Source: Kondoa malvinella (Eukaryota > Basidiomycota > Agaricostilbomycetes > Agaricostilbales > Kondoaceae). From it: a stretch of DNA of 64,000 nucleotides. The notes below the pieces were generated by a model. The model was not told the DNA's origin and ran no database searches. It worked only from the letters and a program-made list of their open reading frames with translations. Shown here in pieces: positions 12,438 through 24,400 of this stretch; the first letter of the stretch is position 1; every line of letters begins with the position of its first letter. Made by a program: the position numbers and the translations under genes. The stretch lies in NCBI GenBank assembly GCA_039545315.1, contig BCIM01000002.1, forward strand, positions 2,952,331 to 3,016,330, in the 5' to 3' direction.

Positions 12438-13880
12438 CTAAGCACTGCATATCGTGCCTTTTCCATGAGTCCACCAACCAGTGCCCAATATCAGGATAAC
12501 GATGCATAACCCGCAGAGGTATTGGAATACGAAAACATAGCTGGCTTGCTGGTCAGTTGAGATATAAGGGTCAAGCGACAATAGCACTCACACCCAGCTC
12601 TTCCACCATCTTCTGTTGTTGTTATGTATCGTTTCTGCTTGTTCCAAGATCGCAGGTATAGTGGATAATCCCTGTCGATAAGCGTGAGCCTGGATTAGGA
12701 CTTTCAGTAGAGCAGCAAGACTCACGCCGCAGAACCCATCTTGGACAGCTTGTAACGTCTGACATTGGAACAGCGACAAGGTAGAACTGAGTGGAGTAAC
12801 GACTTGTAGAAGCGTCATCGCCGCAGCGATAGAAGTGGACGACATGTTGCTTATCCAGGTTCCCCATCTGATCCAAGAAGGTGATATCCGATTCAATCTC
12901 CAGGAGAGCCACCATCTAATGATAGCTGCTGGTGGAGCGAGAGTCAGAGCGAATGCGATTCTTCTACCAGATCGAAAGGTGGATTCGGAAGTGAGGAGAA
13001 AAATGAGTAGAGCGGCGAGCCAGCAAAGAAGCGCAAAGACGCAGAATAGGTTTCGGTATAGCGATGGAAGAGGCTTGACTTTGCGTCTGATATCAGGTAG
13101 ATGATCGCCTATGTGCCGCCCAAAGTGCAGAGAGAACCACGTTGACGTGATAGTGACAAATAGATGACTGAGACCTGGATTTGAAGTCAGGCTTCGGCCA
13201 AAGGTCACCAAAGGAGACACACCGGCTGTTGCCTATTTGTACACTAGAAGCTATGAAGACGCTCTCACAGCTTGATGAAGATTCGCACATAATGTATCCA
13301 GCCTTTAGGCTCATTCTCGAAATTGCTAAAGGCTTGAAAACTTTGCACTTGCCAGGTAGCGAAAGTCGCTACGCAGCCAGAGAAGCCAACTCGAAGTGCG
13401 ATATGTGCTGCTGGCCAGAACTTCTCTATCGTTTTCTGTTTCCGCACAAACAGGCCGAAGAAGAATGAACCTATAGTAGGCTCCGAGTTTCAATAAAGCC
13501 CTAAGCACGCATGCGTTGTTACCGACCTGTACCCTGTGTCCAGACCAAGGGGAACACCGCTGGTTGATGCGATTCAATCTTCGAACACCGTATAGATGAT
13601 AGGCTTCAAGTACTGACGGGTATCAGCTCCTTCTGGAGCAGTGAACAGAGCAACGAGACCAAGTCGACACAGCGTTCCAAAGATGGCGCCAAAGGTGATG
13701 AGCGACAAGACATGCCAATCAAAGCTTGAGAGCAGTTGCGGATTGGCTGGCGGTCCTGGACTTGACTGAACCCATGAGCACTTTCAGATACTTGTGCAAC
13801 GCTTTCGAGACTGACTCTCTGGAGACTAGTTCTTGCTCTGGTATATCATCAGGATTGCGATGGTCATCTTTCTCTCCCAT
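12438..13880 (-). CDS. FEX1: Fluoride exporter, dual-domain CrcB/FEX type
   Basis: ATG 13880 starts a cytosolic tail (MGEKDDHRNPDDIPEQ). The first Fluc/CrcB repeat follows, with FGAIFGTLCRLGLVALFT, GSFFFGLFVRK and LRVGFSGCVATFATW. The second repeat has LAPPAAIIRWWLSWRLN, RWGTWISNMSSTSIAAA and VQDGFCGVSLAALLKV. The last exon closes at TAG 12438-12440 after WWTHGKGT. Fungal FEX proteins fuse two inverted CrcB units into one chain, expel fluoride across the plasma membrane and give fluoride resistance. The first repeat keeps a GFSGCxATFATW pore strand, while the second reads GFCGVSLAAL. That asymmetry is usual, since only one pore stays active in yeast Fex1. At least five introns are needed. It ends 1.44 kb downstream of its start and lies 87 bp from the next gene's stop. 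Confidence 0.85.
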
Positions 13881-13967
13881 GGTATCAATATTCACAGCAC
13901 CAGAACAGTGGGCCGAGAAAAGAAAGAAGAAACAATTTATCTGCGGGAATGACGTTGGCTTGGCATT

Positions 13968-15370
13968 TCATAGCTCTGGCCGCCCTCTATAGGGCTGCTG
14001 CTGATACCCTGGCATACCCTGAAGAGGAGGAGGACTATATCGCATAGGCTGTTGTCTAGCCGCTTGGGCTTTCATTCTCGCTTCCATTTCCCTATCAACC
14101 ATTCTTAGCTTGATACAGAGCAAAGGGGCAACCACTCACAGCCAAGTCGGGAAGTGGCTCTCCATTACTTCAGCTTGAAGCTTCGGGAAGTTCTCCGCTA
14201 TCGCTTCCAAAATCAATCCCGTTGCGACCTGCTCACTCTTCAGTCCTTCATCTACGCCTTCATGTCCAAACTCACCTTATACCCCTCACCGGTCAGATGC
14301 AGTCCATCCCTCAATAATACTCGCAAGCCTTTCTCTCGATCGTCCTTCACCATATCCTCCATGACACCATGCAAGTCTACAAAGCCTATCGGTCTTTTCA
14401 AGATTCTTCGCGCATCCGCTGCTACTTCTCCTACTGCATGTGCGAAGCTGACGAGTGATCGTAAGTCCTTAGCACATGAAATAAGTAGATGGAAAAGGCT
14501 CACTCGGCTGTCCGTTCTATCGTCCGATCTAGCTCAAGTTCTTGTTCAGGGAACCTCGAATTCCTGATACACATCGAGCATCAGCTATCTCCGTCGCGTC
14601 GAGATACGAATACGCACACATCTTCCCTTCTCATAGTAGGTTCGAAAGGCGGTGGGCTAATCATCAAGACAGGTATATCATTCGGTATGAGCTTCAGCAT
14701 GGTTGCGAGGTTCTTCCTGAAGCGTTCCAAGGGGACATGTTGGGCACGAAAGGAGAGGACAGCGTCGTTTGCCTGTCAGGGTGAGCGTTAGCGAGTATCC
14801 TATGACCATCAAAACGGAAAGAACAGGAGAATACGCTGCATAGAGGTGCAGGGATGGTAACAGATGGGATAAGAGATGAAGCGAGAGACTTACGCCGAAC
14901 CATATTGTGGCTAATTTGAGGTTATTGGTGTTTGCAAACAATGCAGGTGCGAGTTGAAGCGCCCATTCAGCTGTTGAGCACGTCAATACGTCAATAATCA
15001 ATTATAGAGCGACTGACTGTTGTAGCCTATCAGATACATTAGCTAGATGGGACGGCGGGAGGAGTTCACATACCACTGAAACCTCTATTGAGCACATCCC
15101 TGTGGACAGACATTCCAATCAGCCTGATGAAGGCAAAAAGAACCCTCGTGCTCACAGTTTTCGCTGATACTGATGCTGTAATGCAGCTCCCGTGCCATTA
15201 TTATCCAGCCAAGCTCCTTGCGTGACTGCTTCAACATCAGCCTTGCCTCATAGCAGCTCAAGCAGACATACTCGAGTCCCCAAACATCAATATCTGACCA
15301 TACCTGCCCACTTCATTAGCTCGAACCGTGCCGCAGCAGAGCAAGAGACGAACGAATACTCTTCGTTCAT
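13968..15370 (-). CDS. IAH1: GDSL/SGNH esterase, isoamyl acetate-hydrolysing type
   Basis: Assembled from about seven exons, the protein reads QILMFGDSAVTQGAW (block I, Ser nucleophile in GDS), KLDVLNRGFSGYN (block II Gly), LATIWFGANDAV (block III Asn), and a C-terminal block ending RDGLHLTGEGYKV (Asp and His of the triad). All four SGNH blocks are present, in the order of Iah1-type acetate esterases. The tail is rich in Gln/Pro/Arg and ends at 13968. My best start is ATG 15370 (MNEEYS), joined to YGQILMFGD through a 50-nt intron (15353-15304) with a GTTCGT donor. That donor type is also used in other genes here. The same Met lies in frame inside the upstream membrane-protein ORF, so a fusion is possible. 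Confidence 0.8.
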
Positions 15371-15823
15371 CCTAAAGATCTGATTCGCAAGCTTGTCCGT
15401 CTTTTCCCTCACACCAGCAATAGAATGTATATACGCTCCTCTGAGCAATAGACCTCCCACGATAAGCACTTGAAAGAAAACGCGTATAGGTGTGAAGCGG
15501 ATCACACCTCCCTCTTGCTGCTGTTGCTGTTGCTGTTGTACAGGTCTCCTTGCCCTGGTAGGGGCTGCTTGTTCGTCGTCTGAGTTCGTGTTAGCTGCTG
15601 CTGGGGTGTATCGTTCGCCCGCTGCTTGCTGAAAGACGTTCTTAACTTTCGGCACAGGCTTCTCTGGCAAGACGAGGAAATGGCCAGGTTTATTCCCAGG
15701 GCCTTTGCGATTCCTAGGCTGGAACATGCCACGCTGCAGCAGACGAGTGGGTAACGAAATGGACGAGCAAGAAGAAGCGGGAAGACAACGCTTAGATCTA
15801 TACAACGGTCCTATGCATTTCAA
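15287..15823 (-). CDS. Hypothetical single-pass membrane protein with poly-Gln tract
   Basis: This is a continuous 178-codon frame. The N-terminus is basic and Ser/Arg rich (possible mitochondrial presequence). A Pro/Lys-rich stretch follows, then a run of eight Gln at about residues 95-102 (15515-15540), then a membrane helix (VFFQVLIVGGLLL) and a charged helix. If read unspliced it stops at 15287-15289, the TGA overlapping an in-frame ATG of the esterase. If the 15353-15304 intron is removed, the frame runs straight into the esterase. It could therefore be the N-terminal part of a membrane-anchored esterase, or an independent gene. I do not recognise a family. Confidence 0.5.
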   Translation of the reverse strand: MKCIGPLYRSKRCLPASSCSSISLPTRLLQRGMFQPRNRKGPGNKPGHFLVLPEKPVPKVKNVFQQAAGERYTPAAANTNSDDEQAAPTRARRPVQQQQQQQQEGGVIRFTPIRVFFQVLIVGGLLLRGAYIHSIAGVREKTDKLANQIFRMNEEYSFVSCSAAARFELMKWAGMVRY

Positions 15824-15964
15824 AGTAGCTAAAGTAATACAAAGGATACAAGAACGACACTACAAGCTTCTCTTTCCGAATTAAAAGTGTCCAAACGATC
15901 GAATATACCTGTTTGCGAAGAGTCAGCATGCATATCGAAAGACCACAGAAGCGGACTCACTACT

Positions 15965-16852
15965 CTAAACAATCATCATGTCATCAATACAACCAGCATT
16001 GCTCATGTCATCCGCCGTATCGATGGCAGCAGTCATCAACGTCACCGAATCCGCTTGAGGCAGATCCAAGGTATTGAGCGTCGATTCTTCTCCACACGTC
16101 AAGGCTTGTTCAAAGACCACAGCGCCTTCGACTTTGCCTACGAGTGTGGTTGTTTGGGCATCGCCGAGCAGGTTGCCGCAGTAGAGTGATTGGATTTGGA
16201 ATAATCGACCGGAAGTAGCACGGATGGCAGGTGTGAGACCTTGTGGTTGATCGTAGTATAGGCATTGAGGGTCCGATTGCACTACAGTACCATGTCAGCA
16301 GGACAGTGGGAGAAAGAGAGAACTCTGCGCACTAATGTCGGTATACCCACTTCCTAGGGATGACGACGAAGAAATGGCATAGCCGCGAATGCCCCAATCA
16401 AAGCCTGGCCGCAGTTATCAGCCTAGTTGGTGAGAGACTCGGGATGGTCTTACCTTTGTAAGCAGCTGGGATTGGACCGAAACCAGTCGAGTCCAAAGTA
16501 ATATCGTCGCTGAACAACAATGAGCCATGCTACAGAATAAAGTCAAAGGGACTCACAAAGTGATCAAGACAGGCCCGCTGCCAGTTCCAGTTCCAGTATT
16601 ACTTCCAGCATCACCAGGAGCTGGAGATTGTCTTTTCGCCAAAGCAGAATCACTTCTGGCTACATCATCGTCAGCTACGTCCTGCACTCAGACTCATGAG
16701 GACATACAAGCTGCATCCCTGTGCAAGATCCTGCTCGGCACTTTCAGGGGAGGCAAACCACGACGGAATTGTTCAGCGTTTGTGAGTGGCTTGTAAGCTT
16801 GTGTTTCGGCAAAGGCTGCCAGAGTGAGGAGTAGAGCGAGTGTGGTTTTCAT
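15965..16852 (-). CDS. Secreted protein of unknown function
   Basis: ATG 16852 starts a clear signal peptide (MKTTLALLLTLAAFAETQA). It is followed by YKPLTNAEQFRRGLPPLK, a motif seen just after the signal peptide in many small secreted proteins of basidiomycetes. A basic-ending prodomain-like stretch comes next, then segments such as ALAKRQSPAPGD (possible Kex2 KR site). The last exon (about 16282-15965) has SDPQCLYYDQPQGLTP, a strand-rich region, and paired Cys in LYCGN, TCGEES and AGCIDD. About four introns are needed. No catalytic motif was recognised. A cell-surface or effector-like role would be a guess. Confidence 0.7.
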
Positions 16853-17584
16853 TGTTGTGAAAGTAGTACAGGGAGATGGATGAATGAGAAGAAGAAATGG
16901 CGCGGATGCTTTTGACAGGTTCAACATCCACTCGAGCACCGGAAGAGTCTTTGAGGCGAGCCGAGGGCTTAGCGTTGATGTCATTGCCTGGCAGTAGCAT
17001 GAGATAGTCCTTCTGTAGCCCTGTGCAGCTCGTGGAAGCGAGCATACGACTATTCGAGAGCCAGGACGATCGAATCACATAAGCCGATTGGCGGGTGTGA
17101 TGGTAGACACATGAGACATATGAGAGCACTAGGCGATCCACAGGTGTAAGGTACTCGATGTCAGCGTAGAGCAAGAGATCAAGCATCGACAAGGACAGGG
17201 CAGCCAGGGGCGTAAACATCTTCAGCAACTTTGTGTGTACCAAGCATGACGAATGGCGACCATGCATCTCGTCGGCTTTAGAGCGATACCTTGTAGCAAC
17301 ATAACAGCGCAAGAGGTCAACACGAAGAAAGCAACACGGCAACAGCGTCTTGCAATGATGTCAACAAAAAGACGTCGCAGCAACTAAAGTTCTGCCTGAG
17401 GGCTGTTCACTGCCTTGCTGGAGCTCTAGTCTGCTCTTTCGGCGTATTCAAGATCATTCAAGGTCGACGCTGTCGCTCAAGCCTTGCTGCCTTCCAATCT
17501 TTGATGAAACATCTCCTTCGCATGGCGTTGATTTGTTCGAAGCTTAACAGCAAACACTTACGAGCAAACAAGCAACAGCAGAGT
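16853..17584. other. Intergenic, divergent promoters
   Basis: This 730-bp interval lies between the divergently transcribed secreted-protein gene and the small membrane-protein gene. A 189-codon open frame on the minus strand covers part of it, but it overlaps the signal-peptide exon in another frame and its translation has no domain character. I take this as promoter and UTR sequence. Confidence 0.45.
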
Positions 17585-18164
17585 ATGGATTCGAATGAAG
17601 AAGAGTTGTAAGCGGCCTGCCCCTCTCCAGCCCGTCTGAAGCGAAATGCTCAAGCAACGTCTATAGATCTGTTGGGCAATCAAGAAAGCCATATCTCTTT
17701 CTATACGTGCGTTCCATGCATATAGCGACCCAACAGCTTATCATCATGATCGTTTCGTACAGTCAATATGCGCAATATTACTTCAAGCGAGCATCCTCAG
17801 CTTCAAATGGCAGTACGACGTAAGCGATATTGAAGATCTGCATAGAGGCATCTACAGCACCTCCTTCGTACTCGCAATCATTACGCTCGCCATACAAATA
17901 TCCATACTCATCCTCGCATGCCGTTCCGCTTTCGCATTACCTCAATGGTCCAGCTTTGACGACTCTCGACTCACGCACAGCTTAGTCGGCTCGCTCAGTG
18001 GTACATTGCTGAGCTACATGCTCTTCGTACTCGCTGTATCCGGATGGTCTTTCCTTGGAGCTGTGCTGTTGGGCTTGAGCGTGCTTGGTGTAGTTGCTTG
18101 GAGGATTGGGAGGGAGATAAAGTCAAGGCGGCCGACGAGCAGTCAAGGGTTAGACGCTGTGTGA
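17585..18164 (+). CDS. Four-helix membrane protein, unknown
   Basis: Exon 1 is 23 nt (17585-17607, MDSNEEE). Exon 2 ends at 17701-17702 (GQSRKPYLFLY). Exon 3 runs from about 17763 to TGA 18162-18164. The frame closes through both junctions. Exon 3 contains SICAILLQASILSF, STSFVLAIITLAIQISILILA, GTLLSYMLFVLAVSGW and FLGAVLLGLSVLGVVAW, that is four hydrophobic segments, with a charged C-terminus (IGREIKSRRPTSSQ). The topology resembles small tetraspan proteins, but no family motif was recognised. Because most of the coding region has no internal ATG near its start, it is easily missed in simple ORF lists. Confidence 0.6.
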
Positions 18165-18581
18165 TGTTCAAGTCGGTCTGTCAAGCGAGTCCGGTGTGAT
18201 CGTTGCTGCGATGTGTCAGATGTATGTCCTCCTTCATTCGCGAAAGTCGGCCGTTCATTCTGTCGAGCAGAGCAGAACGCATTGCTTTTCATGAACTGCC
18301 CTTCTCGATCCAACATCAGCACCCTTCAGACCTGTTCAACCCAACATTGCATGCATTGCATAGTCACAACATGACATATTGTCGAGCTCAACTTCCTCAA
18401 TCGCCCATCGCATGCGTCTGGTCTACTTCCTGCTAGGCTTTGTCTCGGCACCAACTAAACTACAGCGTCTTAGGTTCATCAACTTACACAACCCTCAAAA
18501 CAGGCAAGCTGCTCAAGTAGTTGCAATGCTATCTTACACAATTGTTAGCCAGCGAAAGTCCTTTGTTTGCCCTGACCAATC
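18165..18581. other. Intergenic between convergent genes
   Basis: This 417-bp gap separates two convergent genes and probably holds both 3' UTRs. Short open frames on the plus strand (18203-18436, 18379-18624) have no recognisable protein character. Confidence 0.4.
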
Positions 18582-19408
18582 TCAAGCCTTGGTCTTCTTT
18601 GCCTTCTTTGAGCTTCCAGCCTGAGCTTGACCACAAATCTCGTTCGCATCTCTCTTTTTCAAAACATCTTTTGTCGAAGCAGCACTAGTAGAAGCAGCTT
18701 GAGCGTATTGAGCTGCTTTACTCGGGTTGGCTTTGATCCAAGCATCCTTCGCCTGTTGGTTGATCTGATGCAAAGATATGAGTATGGCGCAGTCGCGTCA
18801 AGTGCGAGAAACGCACAGTGCAAGAAGTGTACCACATCAGCGATTGTCTAGACTTGCTGATCCTGTCCTGCTCTTCGCGGCTGAGTTGACGGTGAGTGCA
18901 GCTGTTACGACTCAGCGCTAATCCGGAAAATGATCAGACGCGACTTACTTGAATCCCTCAGCGCGAATCTTATTGCCAAAGCTCTTTCGGATCTTAGGAA
19001 CTATTGACAGCGTCAGGAAAAACCGAATAGCAATACTGTCAAGATGTACCTAGATGATATTGAATGCTAAAGGCCGGAATCAGCGCAATTCGTCAAAGCG
19101 AGATGAACGGACATACATCTCTTTAGTGACTGGACCAGCAGAGCAATCGGTATTGACGACAAACTTGTGAAAGACCTCCAAAGCCTAAACGACATGTATC
19201 GGCACAGGCTGATCAAGATGGAACAAAGCACTCATATTATCTTCAGCTTTGAGAGCACGGTCAGATATGGTGTTGAAGCCAGCACGTTCAATTCCGCTAT
19301 CAGAACGCGCGTCATTCCCAGGCGAGAAATGACAACGAGACGGACTCACTCATCCATAAAATCAAANCCACCGCCATACCCGCCAAAGCCGCCAAAGCCG
19401 CCGAACAT
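18582..19408 (-). CDS. Hypothetical Gly/Phe-rich, Lys-rich protein
   Basis: The N-terminus is MFGGFGGFGGYGGGFDFMD (start ATG 19408; another in-frame ATG lies 24 nt upstream). Exons further on read GIERAGFNTISDRALK, ALEVFHKFVVNTDCSAGPV, IRKSFGNKIRAEGFK and LSREEQDRISKSRQSL. The last exon (18773-18582) is INQQAKDAWIKANPSKAA followed by a basic tail (SSKKAKKTKA). About five short introns are needed, and two junctions are unresolved. The ambiguous base at 19367 falls in a Gly codon of exon 1. The composition fits a nuclear or nucleolar protein, but I do not recognise the family. Confidence 0.5.
19367..19367. other. Ambiguous base (N)
   Basis: The only N in the window lies in a third codon position within the Gly-rich first exon of the gene at 18582-19408, so it does not change the protein. 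Confidence 0.95.
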
Positions 19409-19884
19409 GGATGCCGATTGACAGTGTCGGCACATAGTATTCTTGAGTGAGGGTTTTCTTGAAGGTAGAGGTTGAGGAAAGAGGCAAAATCAGAACAACA
19501 ACAAGGAAAATGATGAGGTCATCGAGAGTGAAGCAAGAAAAGCTTCATAGACGCGGGAAAGCGTCTCAGGTCTGCAGTATAGCTTAGTGTGAAGGTTGTC
19601 ATATAGATTGAGATGCGTAGTTGCCTCTACTAGAAGGGAAATGGAACAGCATTCATCTAGCTTTGCTCGCTCTCGCAGATGATGCGCGGCAATGGAGATG
19701 AGGATAGTCTCGCGCTGGTCATCATCACAGATGGCAGTGACACATTCAACTTGGACACCTTCTTGTGTAAAGCATTGAAGAATTCCAGATAGATACAACT
19801 TGGTCGCAGACGATGGAAGTGTCCAGCTGAGGTGGTAGAGCATAGCTGTAGCATAGAGACACCGTGGAGGTAGAGCGGTGGACT
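19409..19884. other. Intergenic
   Basis: This 476-bp gap lies between two genes on the minus strand, covering the 3' UTR of the MYND gene and the promoter of the Gly/Phe-rich gene. No coding potential was recognised. Confidence 0.4.
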
Positions 19885-20763
19885 TTATGACAACTGCTCT
19901 CCTGAGCTTGCCTCCGCTTGTCGCTTCTTTTCTGCTTTGGCCGCTTTTCGCGCTGCATTGACAGCTCGACAGCGGGTTTTGTGTTCTTCCCAGTGAACGC
20001 GCTGACACTCGCTGCACGGCCAAAATGATTGACCCGTATTCTTGATGCCTTTGATAGACGACGTACACTAAACAGTATTTTTCACTAAAACATCCACTGC
20101 AGGTTTTGAAGGATTGCGTATGAAAGCAATTGCCGTTTGAGCATGCCCGAAGGCGAAAGCATGAAAGAGCGCCCATACTATCTTGCTTGATATTCTTGAT
20201 AGCAACAAAGCATGCTGGATCATCGCAAAAATAGACTTGCAAGCGGTTCAGCATAGGACTAAGAGGCTGATGTGCTACTCACGCCATGTGGCGGTACCCA
20301 TATCAAGAACCGGATCCTCATATTGTTCTCCTTTCACGCCAAGCTGAGCGCATCGATATTCGGAGCGAGTTGCCTCTGCTTTCTCACACACGCAACAACG
20401 GCACTTGAGGTCAACATTAGTCCGCTAGTATGGACAGTATATTTCAAACTTGAGATGTGTGTCAGCAAGATCTGCACGAACCGCTTCTATTTCAGTTATC
20501 CAGGCCTCCAATTCAGTCTCATGACTCAAGTAAGGGAAGCCCTCCTCAATCACTACGGTCTTTTCGCTGCGTGGTTCGACAAAGGACAGAGGGTAAGGCC
20601 AGACGTGATCCGAAGTGTCTTGACAATCACCAGATAGTCGGATTACGCGAAGTTTGTAGCCTTGAAGACCAACAAAGGCAGTATCAGGTGTGGGCGTTCC
20701 ACCATTGTCCCGAATGAAAGCAATCTCGTCTGCGCCTGGAGCTGAGCGATAAGAAACGAGCAT
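19885..20763 (-). CDS. MYND zinc-finger protein
   Basis: ATG 20763 starts MLVSYRSAPGADEIAFIRD, a predicted strand-rich N-terminal domain. Middle exons hold CRCCVCEKAEATRSEYRC and YFCDDPACFVAIKNIKQD. The C-terminal MYND finger reads RACSNGNC (preceding pair), KTCSGCFSEKYC, then across a GTACGT intron VECQRVHWEEHKTRC. That is the C-x2-C...C-x3-C...C-x3-C...H-x3-C pattern. A short basic tail ends at TAA 19885. MYND fingers bind proline-rich partners in transcriptional regulators. The first domain was not recognised, so the role is unknown. The junction after ADTHLK is not resolved. Confidence 0.75.
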
Positions 20764-21499
20764 CTTGACGACTGAAGCAGCGGTATCTATGACTTTGGTA
20801 TTAAATACACGAGGGTGAATAGAGGGCTTGCACGACTGTTTGAGAGCTATGCTGGGGTATAACTGCAGAGTTTGGCCTTTTGGGTATATTGTGATTCGTG
20901 GTATGACGACAAGCTATCTAGATTGAAACACATGGCAACACAGACAGCCTGCAGGATCGCCTTCCATGACCGGCGAGCATCATACCAGGATGTTGAACTG
21001 ATGACTATACAGAGTCGCCGCTGAGTCGCATTGCAACTTCATGAATCGCAGGCTCAGTCTATCGAAAGATATACGTCAGTATATAAGCCCTTGTGAGCAC
21101 GGAGAGAGATAGAAGCAGTACCCGAGCTGCATGGGCATCGAAGAGGAGCGTCGGAATGGCCAATACACCGCAGCCTCAAAAGCAGAGTCGCACAGCAAGC
21201 GTGTAGAGGATAACATCGTAGGATAGGAGAAGATAGATAGGGCAGTCAGGTAGCACTCAGAAACACGGCAGTACTACCTCACCTACTGAGGCAGTCATCA
21301 AGAGGCAAAGAAAGACAACAAAAAGCCCAGGCAAGGAATAACGGATGCGCGAAAGACATATTCTCTAGGGGACAAACAGCAATACAGACCTCGCTATTTC
21401 AGCCAAAGTGACGGTCGCTCTCCAACCTCGCCTCTTCGACTCGCTTTCTCCCTCATACCGCGACTTTGCCCTGCTCATCCGCACCCACAGTCGCCCATA
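20764..21499. other. Intergenic, divergent promoters
   Basis: This 736-bp interval lies between the MYND gene and VPS1, which are transcribed away from each other. TATA-like AT-rich spots occur around 20885-20895 and 21075-21085. No gene was recognised. Confidence 0.45.
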
Positions 21500-24400
21500 A
21501 TGGATCAGCAGCTCATCAAAGTGCGTTCACGACAGAGCAGCGATTGCCGTATTCGTGTTTGAATGCTCATGTTTGGTTCGCGCAGACCGTCAACAGATTG
21601 TCAGTTCTTTCCCCCAGCTGCGTGCCAATGACCATCTATACTGAAAAGGGGCCGTCCCTTTGGGTAATTCAGACAGGATGCATTCGCTTCAGTTGGCTTG
21701 TCTTCCACTTCTGCAGTAGACTTGCCTCAGATAGCAGTCATTGGCTCTCAATCATCTGGCAAATCATCCGTTTTAGAGGTCAGGCTTCCTGTGTCTTAGC
21801 CTTCGTATGAAAGTGTTGACCAGATATTGTCTGACAGAACATTGTCGGCCGCGATTTCTTGCCCAGAGGAACGGGCATCGTCACGCGTCGACCTCTGATC
21901 CTGCAACTCATCAATAGACCAGCGAGTAACAAGCCTGAAACAAATGGGAAAGAAGAAGAAACAGGTTCGCCCTTTTGGCATGAGACACGTAATCAGTCGA
22001 CTGAGCATGGGTTGAGCAGATGACTCCAAGCCAGTACCTTCAGACAAGGGCATCAATCAAGATGAATGGGGAGAGTTCTTGCACAAGGTGCGCAGGCTCA
22101 GTCACAAATAGACTTGTTATTTGATAGCAGAGATTGCGCACAGCCTGGAGAGAAGTTCTTTGATTTCAACAAGATAAGAGACGAGATTGTTTCTGATACT
22201 GAAGCAAAGACTGGAAAGTGCGTCCTACTGTCGCTTTCAAGCGATCTTATGCTGATTCTTTTGTGTCTAGGAATGCTGGTATGTCTTGATCAATGTTAGC
22301 GCATACTCCTGCTCATTCGACGGTACTAGGCATCTCTCCACTACCTATCAACCTGCGGATCTTCTCTCCGAAGGTTCTCACTCTCACAATGGTCGACTTG
22401 CCCGGTCTCACCAAGGTGCGTGGTCTAATCGTTCCGACGGTCCAAAGCTAATGTCGTTGGCAGGTCCCAGTAGGAGATCAGGTCAGTATGGAATGGTATC
22501 GTTGATACGATGTATCTGATGGTCTGGTCTTGCTCCCAGCCTAAAGACATTGAGCGTCAAATCCGCGACATGCTCATGAAGTTCATTACCAAACCAAACT
22601 CCATCATCCTCGCTGTAACAGCCGCCAATCAAGATTTGGCCAACTCTGAAGGTCTCAAGATGGCTAGAGAAGTTGACCCAGACGGTGCTCGGACGATTGG
22701 TGTCTTGACCAAAGTCGACTTGATGTAGGTTGCGGTTCTGCACTTGAGCTTCGGCTTATGCGCAATAATCGGCATCTACAGGGACCAAGGAACAGACGTA
22801 GTCGATATTCTAGCTGGCCGTGTGATTCCCCTTCGACTAGGCTACGTTCCTGTAGTCAACAGAGGTCAAAGGGATATCGAATCAAAGAAGGCCATCTCAC
22901 AAGCACTGGACAACGAGAGGGATTTCTTCGAAAACCATGCAGCGTATCGAACGAAGAGTCAATATTGTGGTACACCGTTTTTGGCTAGGAAATTGAACAT
23001 GGTCAGTCTTGGTCCTCTGAATCTGTGTTTACCACAGTCTCAAGGGACGGGTTATGACAGATCCTCATGCATCACATTCGAAACACGCTACCTGATATCA
23101 AGCAGAAGATTCAGCAGTCTTTGATCAAATATCAGGCGGAACTCAACTCGCTAGGAGGTCCGATGGGCGAAGGCAGCGGCGTGGGTAGAGCTGTGATCTG
23201 TAGGTTCGCCTGCTGACACGCAAGTTTGAGCACAGGGCAACGTGATTCTCCAAATCATTACCGAATTCTGCAGTGAATTCCGAACAGCCATTGACGGAAA
23301 CAGCCAAGACCTCTCTCTCAATGAATTATCAGGCGGAGCGCGTATCAGTTTTGTCTTCCATGAGCTCTTCAGCAACGGAGTGAAAGCGCTCGACCCATTC
23401 GATCAAGTCAAAGACACTGAAATCCGCAACATCCTGTACAATTCGTCTGGGTCCAGTCCAGCGCTGTTTGTGGGCACTACGGCATTTGAAGTCATTATCA
23501 AGCAGCAGATTAAGCGGTTGGAAGATCCGAGTTTGAAGTGCTGCCAGCTGGTTTATGATGAACTCGTGCGGATTCTGACGCAGCTCATCGGCAAGAACGT
23601 AAGAGCGACTTTCACGCGCAAGTCAGCTCGCTGACTGTTTGTAATTTGTTCTAACAGCAAATGTTCAAGCGCTACCCTGCATTGAAGGAGCGCTTCTATT
23701 CGACTGTCATTGCATTTTACAAGAAATCGATGAACCCGACCAACAAACTCGTTACTGATCTTGTAGCGATGGAAGCATGTTACGTCAACACAGGGCATCC
23801 TGACTTCATTTCCGGTCACAAGGTCCGTCTTTGGTAAAGTTGGCTCAATTCGAAGCTAAATCTCCTGCTCTCGGACAGGCAATGGCAATCGTCAACCAGC
23901 GAATTGAAGCTTCCAAACCACCCCCACCAGCTGTCGACCCAAAGACAGGTCGTCTACCTCCAGGAGCGATCAACAACAACAAGGATCTAGATGTGAACCT
24001 TAAGGAAGAACCACAAGGCTTCTTTGGCTCGTTCTGGCAAGGAGGTCAGAAGGGTGCTGCGGCAAACAAGAATCGCAAGTCTATGATGGAAGCGGTCGGT
24101 CTTTCCAGAGCTTTGCAAGTCTCTTGCTGAGCGAAGGCGATGGGACAGCCTCCACAAATCTTGAAGGCTTCTGGACAGCTATCGGAACGTGAACACATGG
24201 AAACGGAAGTCATCAAGCTTCTCATATCTTCATGTCGGTCTATCGCTCGGACTTCAGCTTTTGCTGATTGTGCATGGTGTTCGACTGACAGACTACAACA
24301 TCACGAAGCGGACCATCATTGACACTGTGCCGAAAGCAATTATGCTCAGTCTAGTATCGCATTCCAAGGAAGATTTACAAAAGGAGTTGCTTGCTGAGCT

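Noticed and set aside
16773..17342. 189-codon minus-strand open frame
   Set aside because: It overlaps the signal-peptide exon of the secreted-protein gene in another frame and has no domain-like sequence.
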